Notes: generated by a model from the letters alone, not told the origin. DNA of 41,877 nt from Alphaproteobacteria bacterium MarineAlpha5_Bin7 (GCA_002938195.1 PTKX01000001.1:1-41877), one strand, 5' to 3'. Shown: positions 8,955-17,925, counted from the stretch's first letter. A program made the numbers and translations.

Positions 8955-9419
8955 ATGATTAACTACTCTATATTATGTAAATCTAATCATTGGCCTAGAC
9001 GCTTAAAAAAAATAGATAAAATAATACAAAAAGTATTAGTTTATGAAAAAGAATTAAAGTTTACCAATACTAGTAATTATTTTTGTAATTTTGTTTTAGC
9101 TAATGACAAATTTATAAAAAAACTAAATAATAAATATAAAAAAAATAATAAACCTACAGATGTATTAACTTTTGTATCAAATTATAACGTTAAGGATGTA
9201 AAAAAAGAAAAACACTGCGACATTATATTTTCAATAGAAAGAATTACTCAAGATTCAAAGAATAATAATATTGATTTTTATAATCATATAACTCATTTAA
9301 TTATTCATAGTTTTTTACATATTAATAACTTTATACACTATAAGTTAAAAGATTTTTTTATAATGAAAAAAATTGAAACCAAAATTTTAAAAAAGCTAGG
9401 GATCCAAGATCCTTATTAA
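8955..9419 (+). CDS. ybeY: endoribonuclease YbeY (rRNA maturation factor)
   Basis: This 154-residue UPF0054 metalloprotein has the zinc triad as H-x3-H-x5-H (His118, His122, His128). The family normally reads H-G-x-L-H-L-x-G-Y-D-H, but here the Gly, Tyr and Asp positions are replaced (H-S-F-L-H-I-N-N-F-I-H), so the loop is diverged while the metal ligands persist. The preceding K-P-T-D-V-L-T-F-V-S motif is conserved. YbeY takes part in 16S rRNA 3'-end maturation and ribosome quality control. Context (phoH-ybeY-corC-lnt) is the classic order. Confidence 0.9.
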   Translation: MINYSILCKSNHWPRRLKKIDKIIQKVLVYEKELKFTNTSNYFCNFVLANDKFIKKLNNKYKKNNKPTDVLTFVSNYNVKDVKKEKHCDIIFSIERITQDSKNNNIDFYNHITHLIIHSFLHINNFIHYKLKDFFIMKKIETKILKKLGIQDPY

Positions 9420-9424
9420 TTCTT

Positions 9425-10285
9425 ATGCAGGAAAAAAATCAAACAAAAAAAATTTCATGGAGAAATTGGTTAATTAAAAAACTTTTAATTAATGAAACTA
9501 GCAAGGAAGATATATTGAGTTTTATTACTCAAGATGACGAAAATATAAATTTAACTAATCAGGAAATTGAAGATATAAATGAAGAAAATTTAATTACAAA
9601 TATTATTAAATTAAATGACAAAAGTGTGGAAGACATTATGGTTCCTAGAGCAGAAATTGTTGCAATCGAGAAGAGTAAATCGTTAAATGAAATACTATTA
9701 GTTGTTGAAGATGAGGCGCACTCAAGAATGCCTGTATATGAAAAAAATTTAGACAATAGTTTAGGTTTTTTACATATAAAAGATTTACTAAATAATATTA
9801 ATAATAAGGATTTTTCATTAACAAAAATATTGCGAGAAGTGTTGTATGTGGCACCAAAATCACCAATTCTTGAGTTATTAAAAAGGATGCGATCATCAAG
9901 AATACATATGGGATTAGTCGTAGATGAATTTGGGGGAGTTGACGGATTAATAACTATTGAGGATTTAGTTGAAGAAATTGTTGGAGAAATTGAAGATGAA
10001 CATGATGCTGATGATGTTAATGAAAATCAATTAAAAAGAATTAATGATAATACAATTATTGTTGATGCTTCATATAAGATTTTAGAATTAGAAAATCTAT
10101 TTTCGATTGACATTAATTCTTCAATAGATGAAGAAGTTGATACAGTAGGGGGTTTAGTTTTTTTTATTGCGAACAAAGTTCCTAAAGTAAATGAAGTTTT
10201 TAAATTAAATAATAAAATTAGATTTAAAGTTTTAAAAGCTGATGAGAGACGAATTAAAACTTTAGAAATTAGTAAAATTATATAA
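9425..10285 (+). CDS. corC: CorC/HlyC-type CBS-domain protein
   Basis: This 286-residue soluble protein has an acidic N-terminal region and two CBS domains (about 62-120 and 125-185; the first opens with D-I-M-V-P-R-A-E-I-V). A C-terminal CorC_HlyC transporter-associated domain (about 200-280) contains V-D-T-V-G-G-L-V. There is no DUF21 membrane domain, so it is the short CorC type and not an HlyC/CNNM membrane transporter. It has been linked to magnesium/cobalt efflux and, by its constant neighbour lnt, to envelope function. The exact role is unsettled. Confidence 0.88.
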   Translation: MQEKNQTKKISWRNWLIKKLLINETSKEDILSFITQDDENINLTNQEIEDINEENLITNIIKLNDKSVEDIMVPRAEIVAIEKSKSLNEILLVVEDEAHSRMPVYEKNLDNSLGFLHIKDLLNNINNKDFSLTKILREVLYVAPKSPILELLKRMRSSRIHMGLVVDEFGGVDGLITIEDLVEEIVGEIEDEHDADDVNENQLKRINDNTIIVDASYKILELENLFSIDINSSIDEEVDTVGGLVFFIANKVPKVNEVFKLNNKIRFKVLKADERRIKTLEISKII

Positions 10286-11767
10286 TTGCAAACTTTATTT
10301 AAATTTGTTGTTTGCGGATTATTAAGTTCATTTTTATTTCCTCCTTTTTTTATACTTCCATTAGGATTTGTGGCATTTCCAATCTTTTTCTTTTTAATAA
10401 CCGATCAAAAATTTTTGCGAAAAACTAAGTTTTTTAAATTTTTATGTGGTTTATTTTATGGACTAGCTTTGAATTTTATTGCGTTAATTTGGATCAAGGA
10501 ACCTTTTTTAATTTATAAAGAAACAAGTGAATTATTTATTTTATCTTATTTATTAGTTCTATATTGCTCATTATATTATGGATTTTGTACACTTATCTTA
10601 AGCTTTATCAAAAATAACTTTTCAAAATTAATGTTAATTCCCGTTTTATTTGTTCTTTGTGAAATACTCAGAGAGAGTATTGGTTATGGCTTTCCATGGA
10701 TTACTTACTCATTAGTATATTCCAGTAATATTTTTACTATAAATTTTATTTATTATTTGGGCACCTATGGTTTGAGTTTTTTTATAATTTTAGTTTTTTT
10801 GATACCTACAAATATAATTCTTATATTGTTTAATAAAAAAAATTATTTATTAAAGATATATTTTGTAACTTCTTTATTAATAATTGTTGCTTTTTCATCC
10901 TTAGTTATTAATCGAATTAATTTTTCTAAAGAAAATAAAAATAATTTATATGAGATTCTATTAGTTCAACTAAATTCCTCTTTATTAGATAGAAATAAAA
11001 ATTTATCACAACAAAATACTATGGAAGAAATTACTAAGATAATCCAAATGAACAAATCTGATTTATTAGTTTTTTCTGAAAATGATTTTCCCTATATTGT
11101 AGAAAGTTTAAATCAATTAAAATTTCTACAAGATATGATGCACGAAGATCAAACTATTATTATTGGTGCTACAAAAAAAGATAATTCTAAGTATTTTAAT
11201 ACTTTATTTTCAATCCAAAAAAATAATATTCTAGAATTTGATAAAATAAAACTTGTTCCGTTTGGAGAGTTTTTGCCTTTTAGAAAGTATTTAAATTTTT
11301 TTAATATAATTGTAGGTCAGAATGATTACAGTATTGGGGAAAAAAATAGACACATTCTAATTTCAAATAATATCAGTATTCTTCCAATTATTTGTTATGA
11401 AATTATTTTTTTTAATGATTTAATTAATAAAGAAAATTTTGAAAGCAATTTACTTGTCAATATTACAAATGACTCTTGGTTTGGAGAATTATCAGGCCCT
11501 TACCAGCATTTTTATATTACAAGAAAAAGAGCTGTTGAATTTAATAAAACATTAATTAGAGTCTCTAATAATGGAATTTCTGCTATTATTGATGAATTAG
11601 GTAATATTATTTCTCATATTCCTCTAAATGAAAAAAGGACATTAGCAAAAAATATTAATAAGCCTGAAAATTTGTTTAATTTAACATATTTTCATAATTT
11701 AATTTTTATTTTTTTATTTTTTATTAGTTTGGGTGCTTTAATTATTAACTTAAAGAATAATGAGTAA
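10286..11767 (+). CDS. lnt: apolipoprotein N-acyltransferase
   Basis: This 493-residue inner-membrane enzyme adds the third acyl chain to the N-terminal cysteine of lipoproteins. About six membrane segments occupy residues 1-210, followed by a periplasmic nitrilase-fold domain (about 222-455) and a C-terminal membrane helix. The Glu-Lys-Cys triad is intact: Glu265 in F-S-E-N-D-F-P, Lys322 in K-L-V-P-F-G-E, and Cys370 in I-I-C-Y-E-I. N-I-T-N-D-S-W-F-G is the conserved strand after it. The TTG start follows the corC stop with no gap, implying translational coupling. Only trmB, and not the metK of many relatives, follows. Confidence 0.94.
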   Translation: MQTLFKFVVCGLLSSFLFPPFFILPLGFVAFPIFFFLITDQKFLRKTKFFKFLCGLFYGLALNFIALIWIKEPFLIYKETSELFILSYLLVLYCSLYYGFCTLILSFIKNNFSKLMLIPVLFVLCEILRESIGYGFPWITYSLVYSSNIFTINFIYYLGTYGLSFFIILVFLIPTNIILILFNKKNYLLKIYFVTSLLIIVAFSSLVINRINFSKENKNNLYEILLVQLNSSLLDRNKNLSQQNTMEEITKIIQMNKSDLLVFSENDFPYIVESLNQLKFLQDMMHEDQTIIIGATKKDNSKYFNTLFSIQKNNILEFDKIKLVPFGEFLPFRKYLNFFNIIVGQNDYSIGEKNRHILISNNISILPIICYEIIFFNDLINKENFESNLLVNITNDSWFGELSGPYQHFYITRKRAVEFNKTLIRVSNNGISAIIDELGNIISHIPLNEKRTLAKNINKPENLFNLTYFHNLIFIFLFFISLGALIINLKNNE

Positions 11768-12419
11768 CATTATTCATAAATATAGAATACATGGAAGAAA
11801 TAAAGGTAGAAAAAAAAATCAACTAATTACCAATGTTGTTGTTAAAGATTATTTATTAAATCTCAATAAAGACATTGATAAAAATAATAACATAATTGTT
11901 GATGTAGGGTCTGGAAGTGGGGAGAGCACAATTTTTTTATCCAAAAGAAATCCAAATTCATTGATCATAGCATGCGATGTTTTTGTGGACGGAAACATTA
12001 ACCTTTATAACGAGATATATAAAACACAAATAACAAATATTAAAATATTTAAAAACAATATTAATAAATTTTTTGATGAATTAAAAAGCAAAGAATATTT
12101 GAATGAAATATGGATTTTATTTCCAGATCCCTGGCCTAAAAAAAAACACCATAAACGAAGATTGATAAATTTAAATTTATTAAAAAAAATGCATTATTTG
12201 CTTAAGGCAGATGGTAAAGTTTTTATATCAACTGATTCTACACCATATTTATTTTCTATTCTAAGTAATATTTATTATGCTAAAAAAATATTTAAATGGG
12301 AAAATGATAAGCCCTATATCTGGCGGTATGATTTAGAAATTTTACCAGAAACAAAATATTGCAAAAAAGCATTTAAAGCCAATAAATCTCCTTTTTTTAT
12401 AAAATTAATAAAAATATAG
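11760..12419 (+). CDS. trmB: tRNA (guanine-N7-)-methyltransferase TrmB
   Basis: This 219-residue class I SAM methyltransferase makes m7G46 in the tRNA variable loop. SAM motif I is V-D-V-G-S-G-S-G-E-S (about 48-57). The TrmB hallmark F-P-D-P-W-P-K-K-K-H-H-K-R-R is intact and carries the catalytic Asp and RNA-binding basic residues. Length is normal. The ATG at 11760 overlaps the end of lnt by eight bases, so it is read as the last gene of the tsaB-to-trmB run. Confidence 0.95.
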   Translation: MSNIIHKYRIHGRNKGRKKNQLITNVVVKDYLLNLNKDIDKNNNIIVDVGSGSGESTIFLSKRNPNSLIIACDVFVDGNINLYNEIYKTQITNIKIFKNNINKFFDELKSKEYLNEIWILFPDPWPKKKHHKRRLINLNLLKKMHYLLKADGKVFISTDSTPYLFSILSNIYYAKKIFKWENDKPYIWRYDLEILPETKYCKKAFKANKSPFFIKLIKI

Positions 12420-12422
12420 TGC

Positions 12423-12451
12423 TTGAGTTTTAAAATAATATTAACTATATA
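12423..12451 (+). promoter_or_regulatory. promoter of the nusA-pnp operon
   Basis: TTGAGT (12423-12428) and TATATA (12446-12451) are separated by exactly 17 bases, placed just after the trmB stop. The transcript would start near 12458 and carry a leader of about 50 bases that includes the hairpin at 12473-12499. It is one of the best promoter matches in the window. Confidence 0.55.
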
Positions 12452-12472
12452 CGAATAAATTTGGATAATTTC

Positions 12473-12499
12473 AAAGGTGGGATTTCCCGCCTTTTTTTT
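12473..12499 (+). terminator. intrinsic-terminator-like hairpin / possible attenuator in the nusA leader
   Basis: AAAGGTGGG (12473-12481) can pair with CCCGCCTTT (12486-12494) through a 4-base ATTT loop, with a single G-U pair, and runs into an eight-base T-tract (12492-12499). This is a textbook rho-independent terminator shape. It ends only ten bases before the nusA ATG (12510) and follows a promoter, so it may act as an attenuator as well as ending read-through from trmB. NusA itself promotes hairpin termination, which makes autoregulation possible (inference). Confidence 0.65.
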
Positions 12500-12509
12500 G
12501 GTAAAAAAT

Positions 12510-14102
12510 ATGGCTAAACAAAAAATTAAAGTTATTAGAGAAGAAATGCTTCAAGTTGCTAGTAATGTAGCACAAGAGAAAAATATTGAAAAAGATGAAG
12601 TTTTTGAAGCAATGGAAATGGCGTTAGAAAAAGCTGCAAGAGTTAAATATGGATTTCAGAGAGATATTCGAGTTAAAATTGATAGAGAGAGTGGCGATAT
12701 AAACTTAAGTTCATATCTTAAAGTAGTAGATACAATTGAAGAAGAAGAAGAAAAAAATCAAATACTTATCGATGAAGCAAAAAAATTGAAATCAGACATT
12801 CAATTAGGTGAATATATAATTAAAGAGTTACCACCTTTTGACTTTGGAAGAGTGGCAGCACAAAACGCAAAAGGTGTAATTATTCAAAAAGTAAGAGAAG
12901 CTGATAAAGCTAGGCAATATAATGAATATAAAGACAAAGTTGGTGAAATTGCATTAGGAGTTGTCAAAAGAACAGAATTTGGAAATCTTATTATTGATTT
13001 AGGCAAAAGTGAAGCAATAATTAAACGAGAAGAAATCATTCCAAGAGAATCTTTTAAGAATGGTGATAGAGTTAGAGCTTATATTTATGAAGTAAAAGAA
13101 GACACTAAAGGGTATCAAGTATTTTTATCTAGAACTCACCCTCAATTTTTAGCTAAATTATTTACTCAAGAAGTTCCAGAAATTCTTGAGAAAGTAATTG
13201 AAGTAAAAAGTGTAGCTAGAGATCCTGGATCACGAGCAAAAGTTAGTGTCTTTACTGAAGATAGCACTATCGACCCAGTTGGAGCATGTGTAGGAATGAG
13301 AGGTTCAAGAGTCCAAGCTGTTGTTAATGAGTTGCAAGGTGAAAAAATCGATATTGTTATGTGGTCAGAGAATCAAGCTACCTATTTAGCAAATGCATTA
13401 GCGCCAGCAGAGGTAAGTAAAATTTTTGTATATGAAGAAAAAAATAAAGTAGAGGTAGTAATTCCTAATGATCAATTAAGTTTAGCTATTGGAAGAAAAG
13501 GACAAAACGTAAAACTTGCATCAAATTTAACAAATTTAGAAATTGATATTCTTACTGAAGATGAAGAAACTGAAAGAAGGCAAGAGGAATTTAAAGTTAA
13601 AACACAAATGTTAATTGAGATATTAGATGTTGAAGATGTTATTGCTCAGTTACTAGTCACTGAAGGTTATGTTTCAATCGATAGTATAGTAAATGAAAAA
13701 CAGGAAAATTTAGAAAAAATAGAAGGTTTTGATGAAGATTTATCTCAAGAAATAATTGAGCGAGCAAAAAGTTATATTAATGAGCAAAACAAAGAAGATC
13801 TAAAGATAATTGATGCAAAAATTTTCGATGAAGAATTAAAAAATTTATCTGGAATAAATAACAAAATGTTAGCCTTATTGGCAAATAATAATATTTGCAC
13901 TTTAGATGAATTTGCTGGGCTTGCAACCTACGATCTTTTAGACAAGACGGAAGGCATCTTTAGAGAATTGGATATAGATGAGACAACAATTAATGATATG
14001 ATAATGAAAGCTCGTGAAAAATGGTTTAAAGAAGATAGTGACGTTAAAGAAGATAGTGACGTTAAAGAAGATAGTGACGTTAAAGAAGATAAGGAACTAT
14101 AA
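12510..14102 (+). CDS. nusA: transcription termination/antitermination factor NusA
   Basis: This protein has about 530 residues. It contains the NusA N-terminal domain (1-125), an S1 domain (about 130-200, with V-G-E-I-A-L-G-V-V-K-R), and two KH domains. The first KH domain holds V-G-A-C-V-G-M-R-G-S-R-V and the second L-A-I-G-R-K-G-Q-N-V-K-L-A. Acidic alphaproteobacterial C-terminal repeats follow. The ATG at 12510 is chosen over an in-frame GTG at 12477 because that GTG lies inside the terminator-like hairpin and the conserved sequence starts at M-A-K-Q-K. It modulates RNA polymerase pausing and termination. The extreme C-terminus is built from an 18-bp tandem repeat. rimP, normally just upstream, is missing. 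Confidence 0.95.
   Translation: MAKQKIKVIREEMLQVASNVAQEKNIEKDEVFEAMEMALEKAARVKYGFQRDIRVKIDRESGDINLSSYLKVVDTIEEEEEKNQILIDEAKKLKSDIQLGEYIIKELPPFDFGRVAAQNAKGVIIQKVREADKARQYNEYKDKVGEIALGVVKRTEFGNLIIDLGKSEAIIKREEIIPRESFKNGDRVRAYIYEVKEDTKGYQVFLSRTHPQFLAKLFTQEVPEILEKVIEVKSVARDPGSRAKVSVFTEDSTIDPVGACVGMRGSRVQAVVNELQGEKIDIVMWSENQATYLANALAPAEVSKIFVYEEKNKVEVVIPNDQLSLAIGRKGQNVKLASNLTNLEIDILTEDEETERRQEEFKVKTQMLIEILDVEDVIAQLLVTEGYVSIDSIVNEKQENLEKIEGFDEDLSQEIIERAKSYINEQNKEDLKIIDAKIFDEELKNLSGINNKMLALLANNNICTLDEFAGLATYDLLDKTEGIFRELDIDETTINDMIMKAREKWFKEDSDVKEDSDVKEDSDVKEDKEL
14028..14091 (+). repeat. 18-bp in-frame tandem repeat at the nusA 3' end
   Basis: The unit AAAGAAGATAGTGACGTT occurs three times in perfect tandem (14028-14045, 14046-14063, 14064-14081), followed by a partial fourth copy (14082-14091). 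It encodes a repeated K-E-D-S-D-V acidic tail. Exact identity of the copies implies recent slippage or unequal exchange. The copy number probably varies between strains (inference). Confidence 0.9.
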
Positions 14103-14127
14103 CAATTTATTGAATGGTGGGTAATAA

Positions 14128-16356
14128 TTGGAAGACAATAAAAAAAACAAAAAACCCCTTAAACTATCATCTACTGGTAGATTGCAGATTAGGAAGAATT
14201 TAGGACCTTCTAGTTCTTCTAATAAAAATCAAGGAAATAAGAAGACGATACAGATTGTTTTTAGAAATAAAAATAATCAACAAAGAAGTTCTTCAGCGGC
14301 GCAATCAAATTATAGAGGATCTTCTTCTTTTAGAACAAGTCCAGTTAAGAATTTTACCCCACCTAATTTTGTACCAAAAACTAATAAAAGTTTTCAATCA
14401 AAAAATAAAAAAAATAATGAAAATAAAAAAACTCAAGCAAAAAGATCAACTTTAAAATCTAAGGATGAAGATGCAAAATTAGATATTAATAAAATATTAG
14501 AGCGGGAAGAACAGGAATTTGATAAATTTCCAAGTCTTGCAAAATTAAAAAGAGCTCGAGAAAAAGAAAAACAAAAAACCACTGAATTTGAAGAAGAAAA
14601 TAAAATAGCAAGAGAAATTGTTATACCAGAAATAATTACTGTACAAGAACTTGCAAATAGAATGGCTGAAAAAACTGCTGATGTAGTTAAGGCGCTTATG
14701 AAATTAGGAATTATGGCTAATGCAGCTCAATCTATAGAATCAGACACCGCAGAATTGGTAGCAACTGAATTAGGGCACAAAGTAAAATTAGTTAGCGATG
14801 ATGATGTTCTTAAAGAAATTGAAGACATAGAAGATGAAGAATCTAATTTAGAAAAAAGACCTCCTGTTGTAACAATCATGGGTCACGTTGATCATGGAAA
14901 GACAAGTATTTTAGATGCATTTCGCAGTTCAAATGTTGTATCAGGAGAAGCTGGAGGAATAACTCAGCATATAGGAGCATATCAAATTGACAATAAAGGA
15001 AAAAAAATTACTTTTATAGATACTCCAGGTCACGAAGCTTTTTCAAATATGAGAGCAAGAGGCTCCAAAACAACAGATATAGTGATATTAGTAGTTGCTG
15101 CAGATGATAGTTTAAAACCGCAGACTGTTGAATCTATTTCACATGCAAAAGCAGCTAAAGTTCCAATAATAGTTGCTATTAATAAAATGGATTTACCATC
15201 AGCGGATCCAGATAAAGTTAGGAATGACTTATTGAGTCACGAGGTAATTGTTGAAAAATTAAGTGGCGACGTTCTTGATGTAGAAATTTCAGCAACCAAA
15301 AAAACGAATCTTAATAAGTTAGAAGAGGCAATAAATTTACAAGCTGATTTATTAAATTTAAAGGCAAATCCAAATAGAATAGCAAGAGGAGTTATCATTG
15401 AATCAAAACTAGAAAAAGGTAAAGGTTCAATAGCTACTGTTTTGGTTCAAAAAGGGACATTAAAAGTGGGAGATATTTTTGTTTCTGGAGCAGAATTGGG
15501 GAAAGTAAAGGCTTTAGTAAATGATAAAGGCGAAAAAGTAAAAAGCGCAACACCTTCAACACCTGTTGAAGTATTAGGATTTGATTCAAATCCTCTGGCA
15601 GGAGATGATTTTATAGTTTTAGAAAGTGAGAACATAGCAAAAAAAGTAGCAGAATATAGATCAAACAAAAAGCTACAGAAAAAAAATACTGTAAATAAAT
15701 CAAATGTTGAAGAAATGTTTGAACAAATTTCCTTGGGAAAAGCAACAACTATGCCTGTCATAATTAAAGCTGATGTTCAAGGATCTGCAGAAGCAATAGA
15801 AAATTCTATTATTAAACTTTCAAATGAAGAAGTTAAAACATCTGTGATTTTTAAAGGGGTAGGCGCTATTACTGAAAGTGATGTTGCTTTAGCAAATTCA
15901 AGTAAAGGCTTTATCATAGGTTTCAATGTTAGAGCAATTCCACAAGCTAGAGATACGGCAAAAAGAGATGGGGTTGATATAAAATATTATTCAATCATCT
16001 ATGAGTTGATAGATGATATGAAAAATCTATTAAGTGGATTATTAAAACCTGATATTAAAGAAAATATTACAGGTAATTTAGAAATTAGAGAGGTATTTTC
16101 AATTTCAAAAATAGGCAATATTGCAGGATGCTTTGTTAAAGAAGGTAAGATATCTAGAAATTCTAAAATTAGATTACTTAGAGACAATGTAGTAGTCCAC
16201 ACCGGAGAAATTAGTAGTTTAAAAAGGTTTAAAGAAGAAGTTAAAGAAGTTAATCATGGTTACGAATGTGGAGTTATGATTGAAAATTTTGCTGATATAA
16301 AAGTTAATGATATAATTGAAACTTTTGATGTTATTGAGACAGCAAGAAAACTATAA
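14128..16356 (+). CDS. infB: translation initiation factor IF-2
   Basis: This 742-residue GTPase brings initiator tRNA to the 30S subunit and promotes subunit joining. The first 160 residues are a basic, Asn/Ser/Lys-rich, low-complexity N-terminus. An IF2_N-like segment (about 165-225) precedes the G domain: G1 G-H-V-D-H-G-K-T (252-259), G3 D-T-P-G-H-E and G4 N-K-M-D. Beta-barrel and C-terminal tRNA-binding domains follow. The start is TTG at 14128, behind GGTGGG (14116-14121); the nearby ATG at 14114 is out of frame. The gene lies 25 bases after nusA, where relatives usually carry ylxR between the two. Confidence 0.95.
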   Translation: MEDNKKNKKPLKLSSTGRLQIRKNLGPSSSSNKNQGNKKTIQIVFRNKNNQQRSSSAAQSNYRGSSSFRTSPVKNFTPPNFVPKTNKSFQSKNKKNNENKKTQAKRSTLKSKDEDAKLDINKILEREEQEFDKFPSLAKLKRAREKEKQKTTEFEEENKIAREIVIPEIITVQELANRMAEKTADVVKALMKLGIMANAAQSIESDTAELVATELGHKVKLVSDDDVLKEIEDIEDEESNLEKRPPVVTIMGHVDHGKTSILDAFRSSNVVSGEAGGITQHIGAYQIDNKGKKITFIDTPGHEAFSNMRARGSKTTDIVILVVAADDSLKPQTVESISHAKAAKVPIIVAINKMDLPSADPDKVRNDLLSHEVIVEKLSGDVLDVEISATKKTNLNKLEEAINLQADLLNLKANPNRIARGVIIESKLEKGKGSIATVLVQKGTLKVGDIFVSGAELGKVKALVNDKGEKVKSATPSTPVEVLGFDSNPLAGDDFIVLESENIAKKVAEYRSNKKLQKKNTVNKSNVEEMFEQISLGKATTMPVIIKADVQGSAEAIENSIIKLSNEEVKTSVIFKGVGAITESDVALANSSKGFIIGFNVRAIPQARDTAKRDGVDIKYYSIIYELIDDMKNLLSGLLKPDIKENITGNLEIREVFSISKIGNIAGCFVKEGKISRNSKIRLLRDNVVVHTGEISSLKRFKEEVKEVNHGYECGVMIENFADIKVNDIIETFDVIETARKL

Positions 16357-16365
16357 TAATATTCA

Positions 16366-16752
16366 ATGAGCACGAATCAAATGCCTACGCAAAGGCAAAT
16401 ACGTTATGGAGAATTAATTAGATCAATCATTAGTGAATGCTTAATTAAAGAAGATTTTTACGACTCTCCAATAGATATAGCAACTATCACAATTTCTTTT
16501 GTAAGAATGTCTAAAGATTTAAGAATAGCTTCTGTTTACTTTATGCCTCTTGGCGGCACAAAAAAAGAAGATGTATTAACATATCTGAATGAAAAAAAAT
16601 TTATATTTCAGAAGTCAATTTCAAAAGCTAAAATTAAATCAAAATTTACTCCAAAAATACAATTTTATTTAGATAACTCTTTTGAAGAAGCAGAAAAAGT
16701 TAAGAATTTATTATCTGATGCTAAAGTTATGAGAGATTTAAAAAATGAATGA
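16366..16752 (+). CDS. rbfA: ribosome-binding factor A
   Basis: This 128-residue single KH-type domain protein assists late 30S maturation and cold adaptation. Matching features are the N-terminal R-Q-I-R-Y-G-E-L-I-R-S-I-I-S-E helix and the I-T-I-S-F-V-R-M-S-K-D-L-R-I-A-S-V-Y strand typical of alphaproteobacterial RbfA. Length is normal. It starts nine bases after infB and overlaps truB by eight bases, in the conserved infB-rbfA-truB order. Confidence 0.92.
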   Translation: MSTNQMPTQRQIRYGELIRSIISECLIKEDFYDSPIDIATITISFVRMSKDLRIASVYFMPLGGTKKEDVLTYLNEKKFIFQKSISKAKIKSKFTPKIQFYLDNSFEEAEKVKNLLSDAKVMRDLKNE

Positions 16753-17647
16753 ACAGGGTTGGTTAAATATTTATAAACCATTAGATGTTTCGTCTTTTAA
16801 TGTTATTAAAAAAATAAAAAAAAAATTTAATATCATTAAATTAGGTCACGCTGGCACATTAGACCCACTTGCTGAAGGTATTCTACCTATTGCCATTGGT
16901 AAAACAACTAAACTAATACCATTTGTTCAAAATTCAATTAAGGAATATGAATTTGAAATCAAATGGGGTGAAGAAACTTCTACAGATGATAAAGAAGGTG
17001 AAATAATTGATATTTCAAAAAAAATACCTGATGATAACGAAATAATACAAGCTCTTAAAAACTTTGAATGTAAGTTCTACCAATATCCTCCAAAAGCATC
17101 TGCTGTAAAAATAAATGGTATCAGATCATATAAATTATTTAGATCAAATATTGATTTTGAAACGAATAAAAAAGAAGTTCAGCTGTTTAATACAAAATTA
17201 ATTAACACTAATTCAAACATTTCTAGAATAATTATTAAATGTGGATCAGGGTTTTATGTTCGAAGTTTAGCAAGAGATTTAGCAACAGAATTAGGAACAA
17301 AAGGTCATATATTTTCTTTAAAAAGAACAAAAGTTGGTAAATTTAGTACTAACAACTCGATTTTACTGGACGATGCGTTAAAAATAAGTCAAACGCTTTC
17401 TGAATTTAAAGAAATTCAGCCATCTATATCAATGCTGGACGACATCTTGGCTTATGAAATAGAAGATGAGAAATTAATAAAAGAAATTTCTTATGGCAAG
17501 TCTGTTGAAATTAATAAATTTAATTTTCATTCGGACACTTTAAATTTAAACGATAAGAAGACAATTTTTCTTACAATTGGAAAAAATGTTTTATCGTTTG
17601 GTAAATTTGATGGAGATTTATTTGTTCCAAAGAAAGTATTAATTTAG
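16745..17647 (+). CDS. truB: tRNA pseudouridine(55) synthase TruB
   Basis: This 300-residue enzyme makes pseudouridine at U55 of the T-loop of tRNAs. The catalytic motif H-A-G-T-L-D-P-L-A-E-G (35-45) carries the nucleophile Asp40. The opening G-W-L-N-I-Y-K-P matches the family, and G-S-G-F-Y-V-R-S-L-A-R-D-L-A is the conserved later motif. The C-terminal part is diverged. It overlaps rbfA by eight bases, and its stop codon touches the rpsO ribosome-binding site. Confidence 0.95.
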   Translation: MNEQGWLNIYKPLDVSSFNVIKKIKKKFNIIKLGHAGTLDPLAEGILPIAIGKTTKLIPFVQNSIKEYEFEIKWGEETSTDDKEGEIIDISKKIPDDNEIIQALKNFECKFYQYPPKASAVKINGIRSYKLFRSNIDFETNKKEVQLFNTKLINTNSNISRIIIKCGSGFYVRSLARDLATELGTKGHIFSLKRTKVGKFSTNNSILLDDALKISQTLSEFKEIQPSISMLDDILAYEIEDEKLIKEISYGKSVEINKFNFHSDTLNLNDKKTIFLTIGKNVLSFGKFDGDLFVPKKVLI

Positions 17648-17651
17648 GAGG
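17646..17651 (+). promoter_or_regulatory. strong Shine-Dalgarno of rpsO
   Basis: A perfect AGGAGG lies four bases before the ATG at 17656 and only one base before an in-frame TTG at 17653. The spacing selects ATG as the start. It is one of very few consensus Shine-Dalgarno sites in the window, fitting a highly expressed ribosomal protein. Confidence 0.75.
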
Positions 17652-17655
17652 TTTG

Positions 17656-17925
17656 ATGTCGATAGAGAAGAAAAATAAAAAACAGATTATTGAAAAGTAT
17701 GCAATTAACAAAAATGATACAGGTTCAGCTGAGGTACAAATAGCTGTTATAAGTGAAAGAATTAATAATTTAACTAAACACTTTAAAAATCACAATAATG
17801 ATGTTCATTCGAAAAGAGGACTATTAGCTTTAGTAAATAAAAGAAAAAAATTATTAAGTTATTTATCAAGAAAGGATACATCTAAGTATCAAGATCTTAT
17901 AAAAAAACTTAATATTAGAGGCTAA
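17656..17925 (+). CDS. rpsO: 30S ribosomal protein S15
   Basis: This 89-residue protein (M-S-I-E-K-K start) has the same length as E. coli S15, which binds 16S rRNA in the central domain. Family marks are N-D-T-G-S-A-E-V-Q, L-T-x-H-F-K-x-H-x-x-D-x-H-S-K-R-G-L and the C-terminal R-K-x-L-L-x-Y-L. It sits between truB and pnp, the conserved order. The AGGAGG upstream decides the start. Confidence 0.96.
   Translation: MSIEKKNKKQIIEKYAINKNDTGSAEVQIAVISERINNLTKHFKNHNNDVHSKRGLLALVNKRKKLLSYLSRKDTSKYQDLIKKLNIRG

Noticed and set aside
12477-12509. N-terminal extension of NusA from a GTG
   Set aside because: The extra 11 codons lie within the terminator-like hairpin and do not match NusA, whose conserved start is M-A-K-Q-K.
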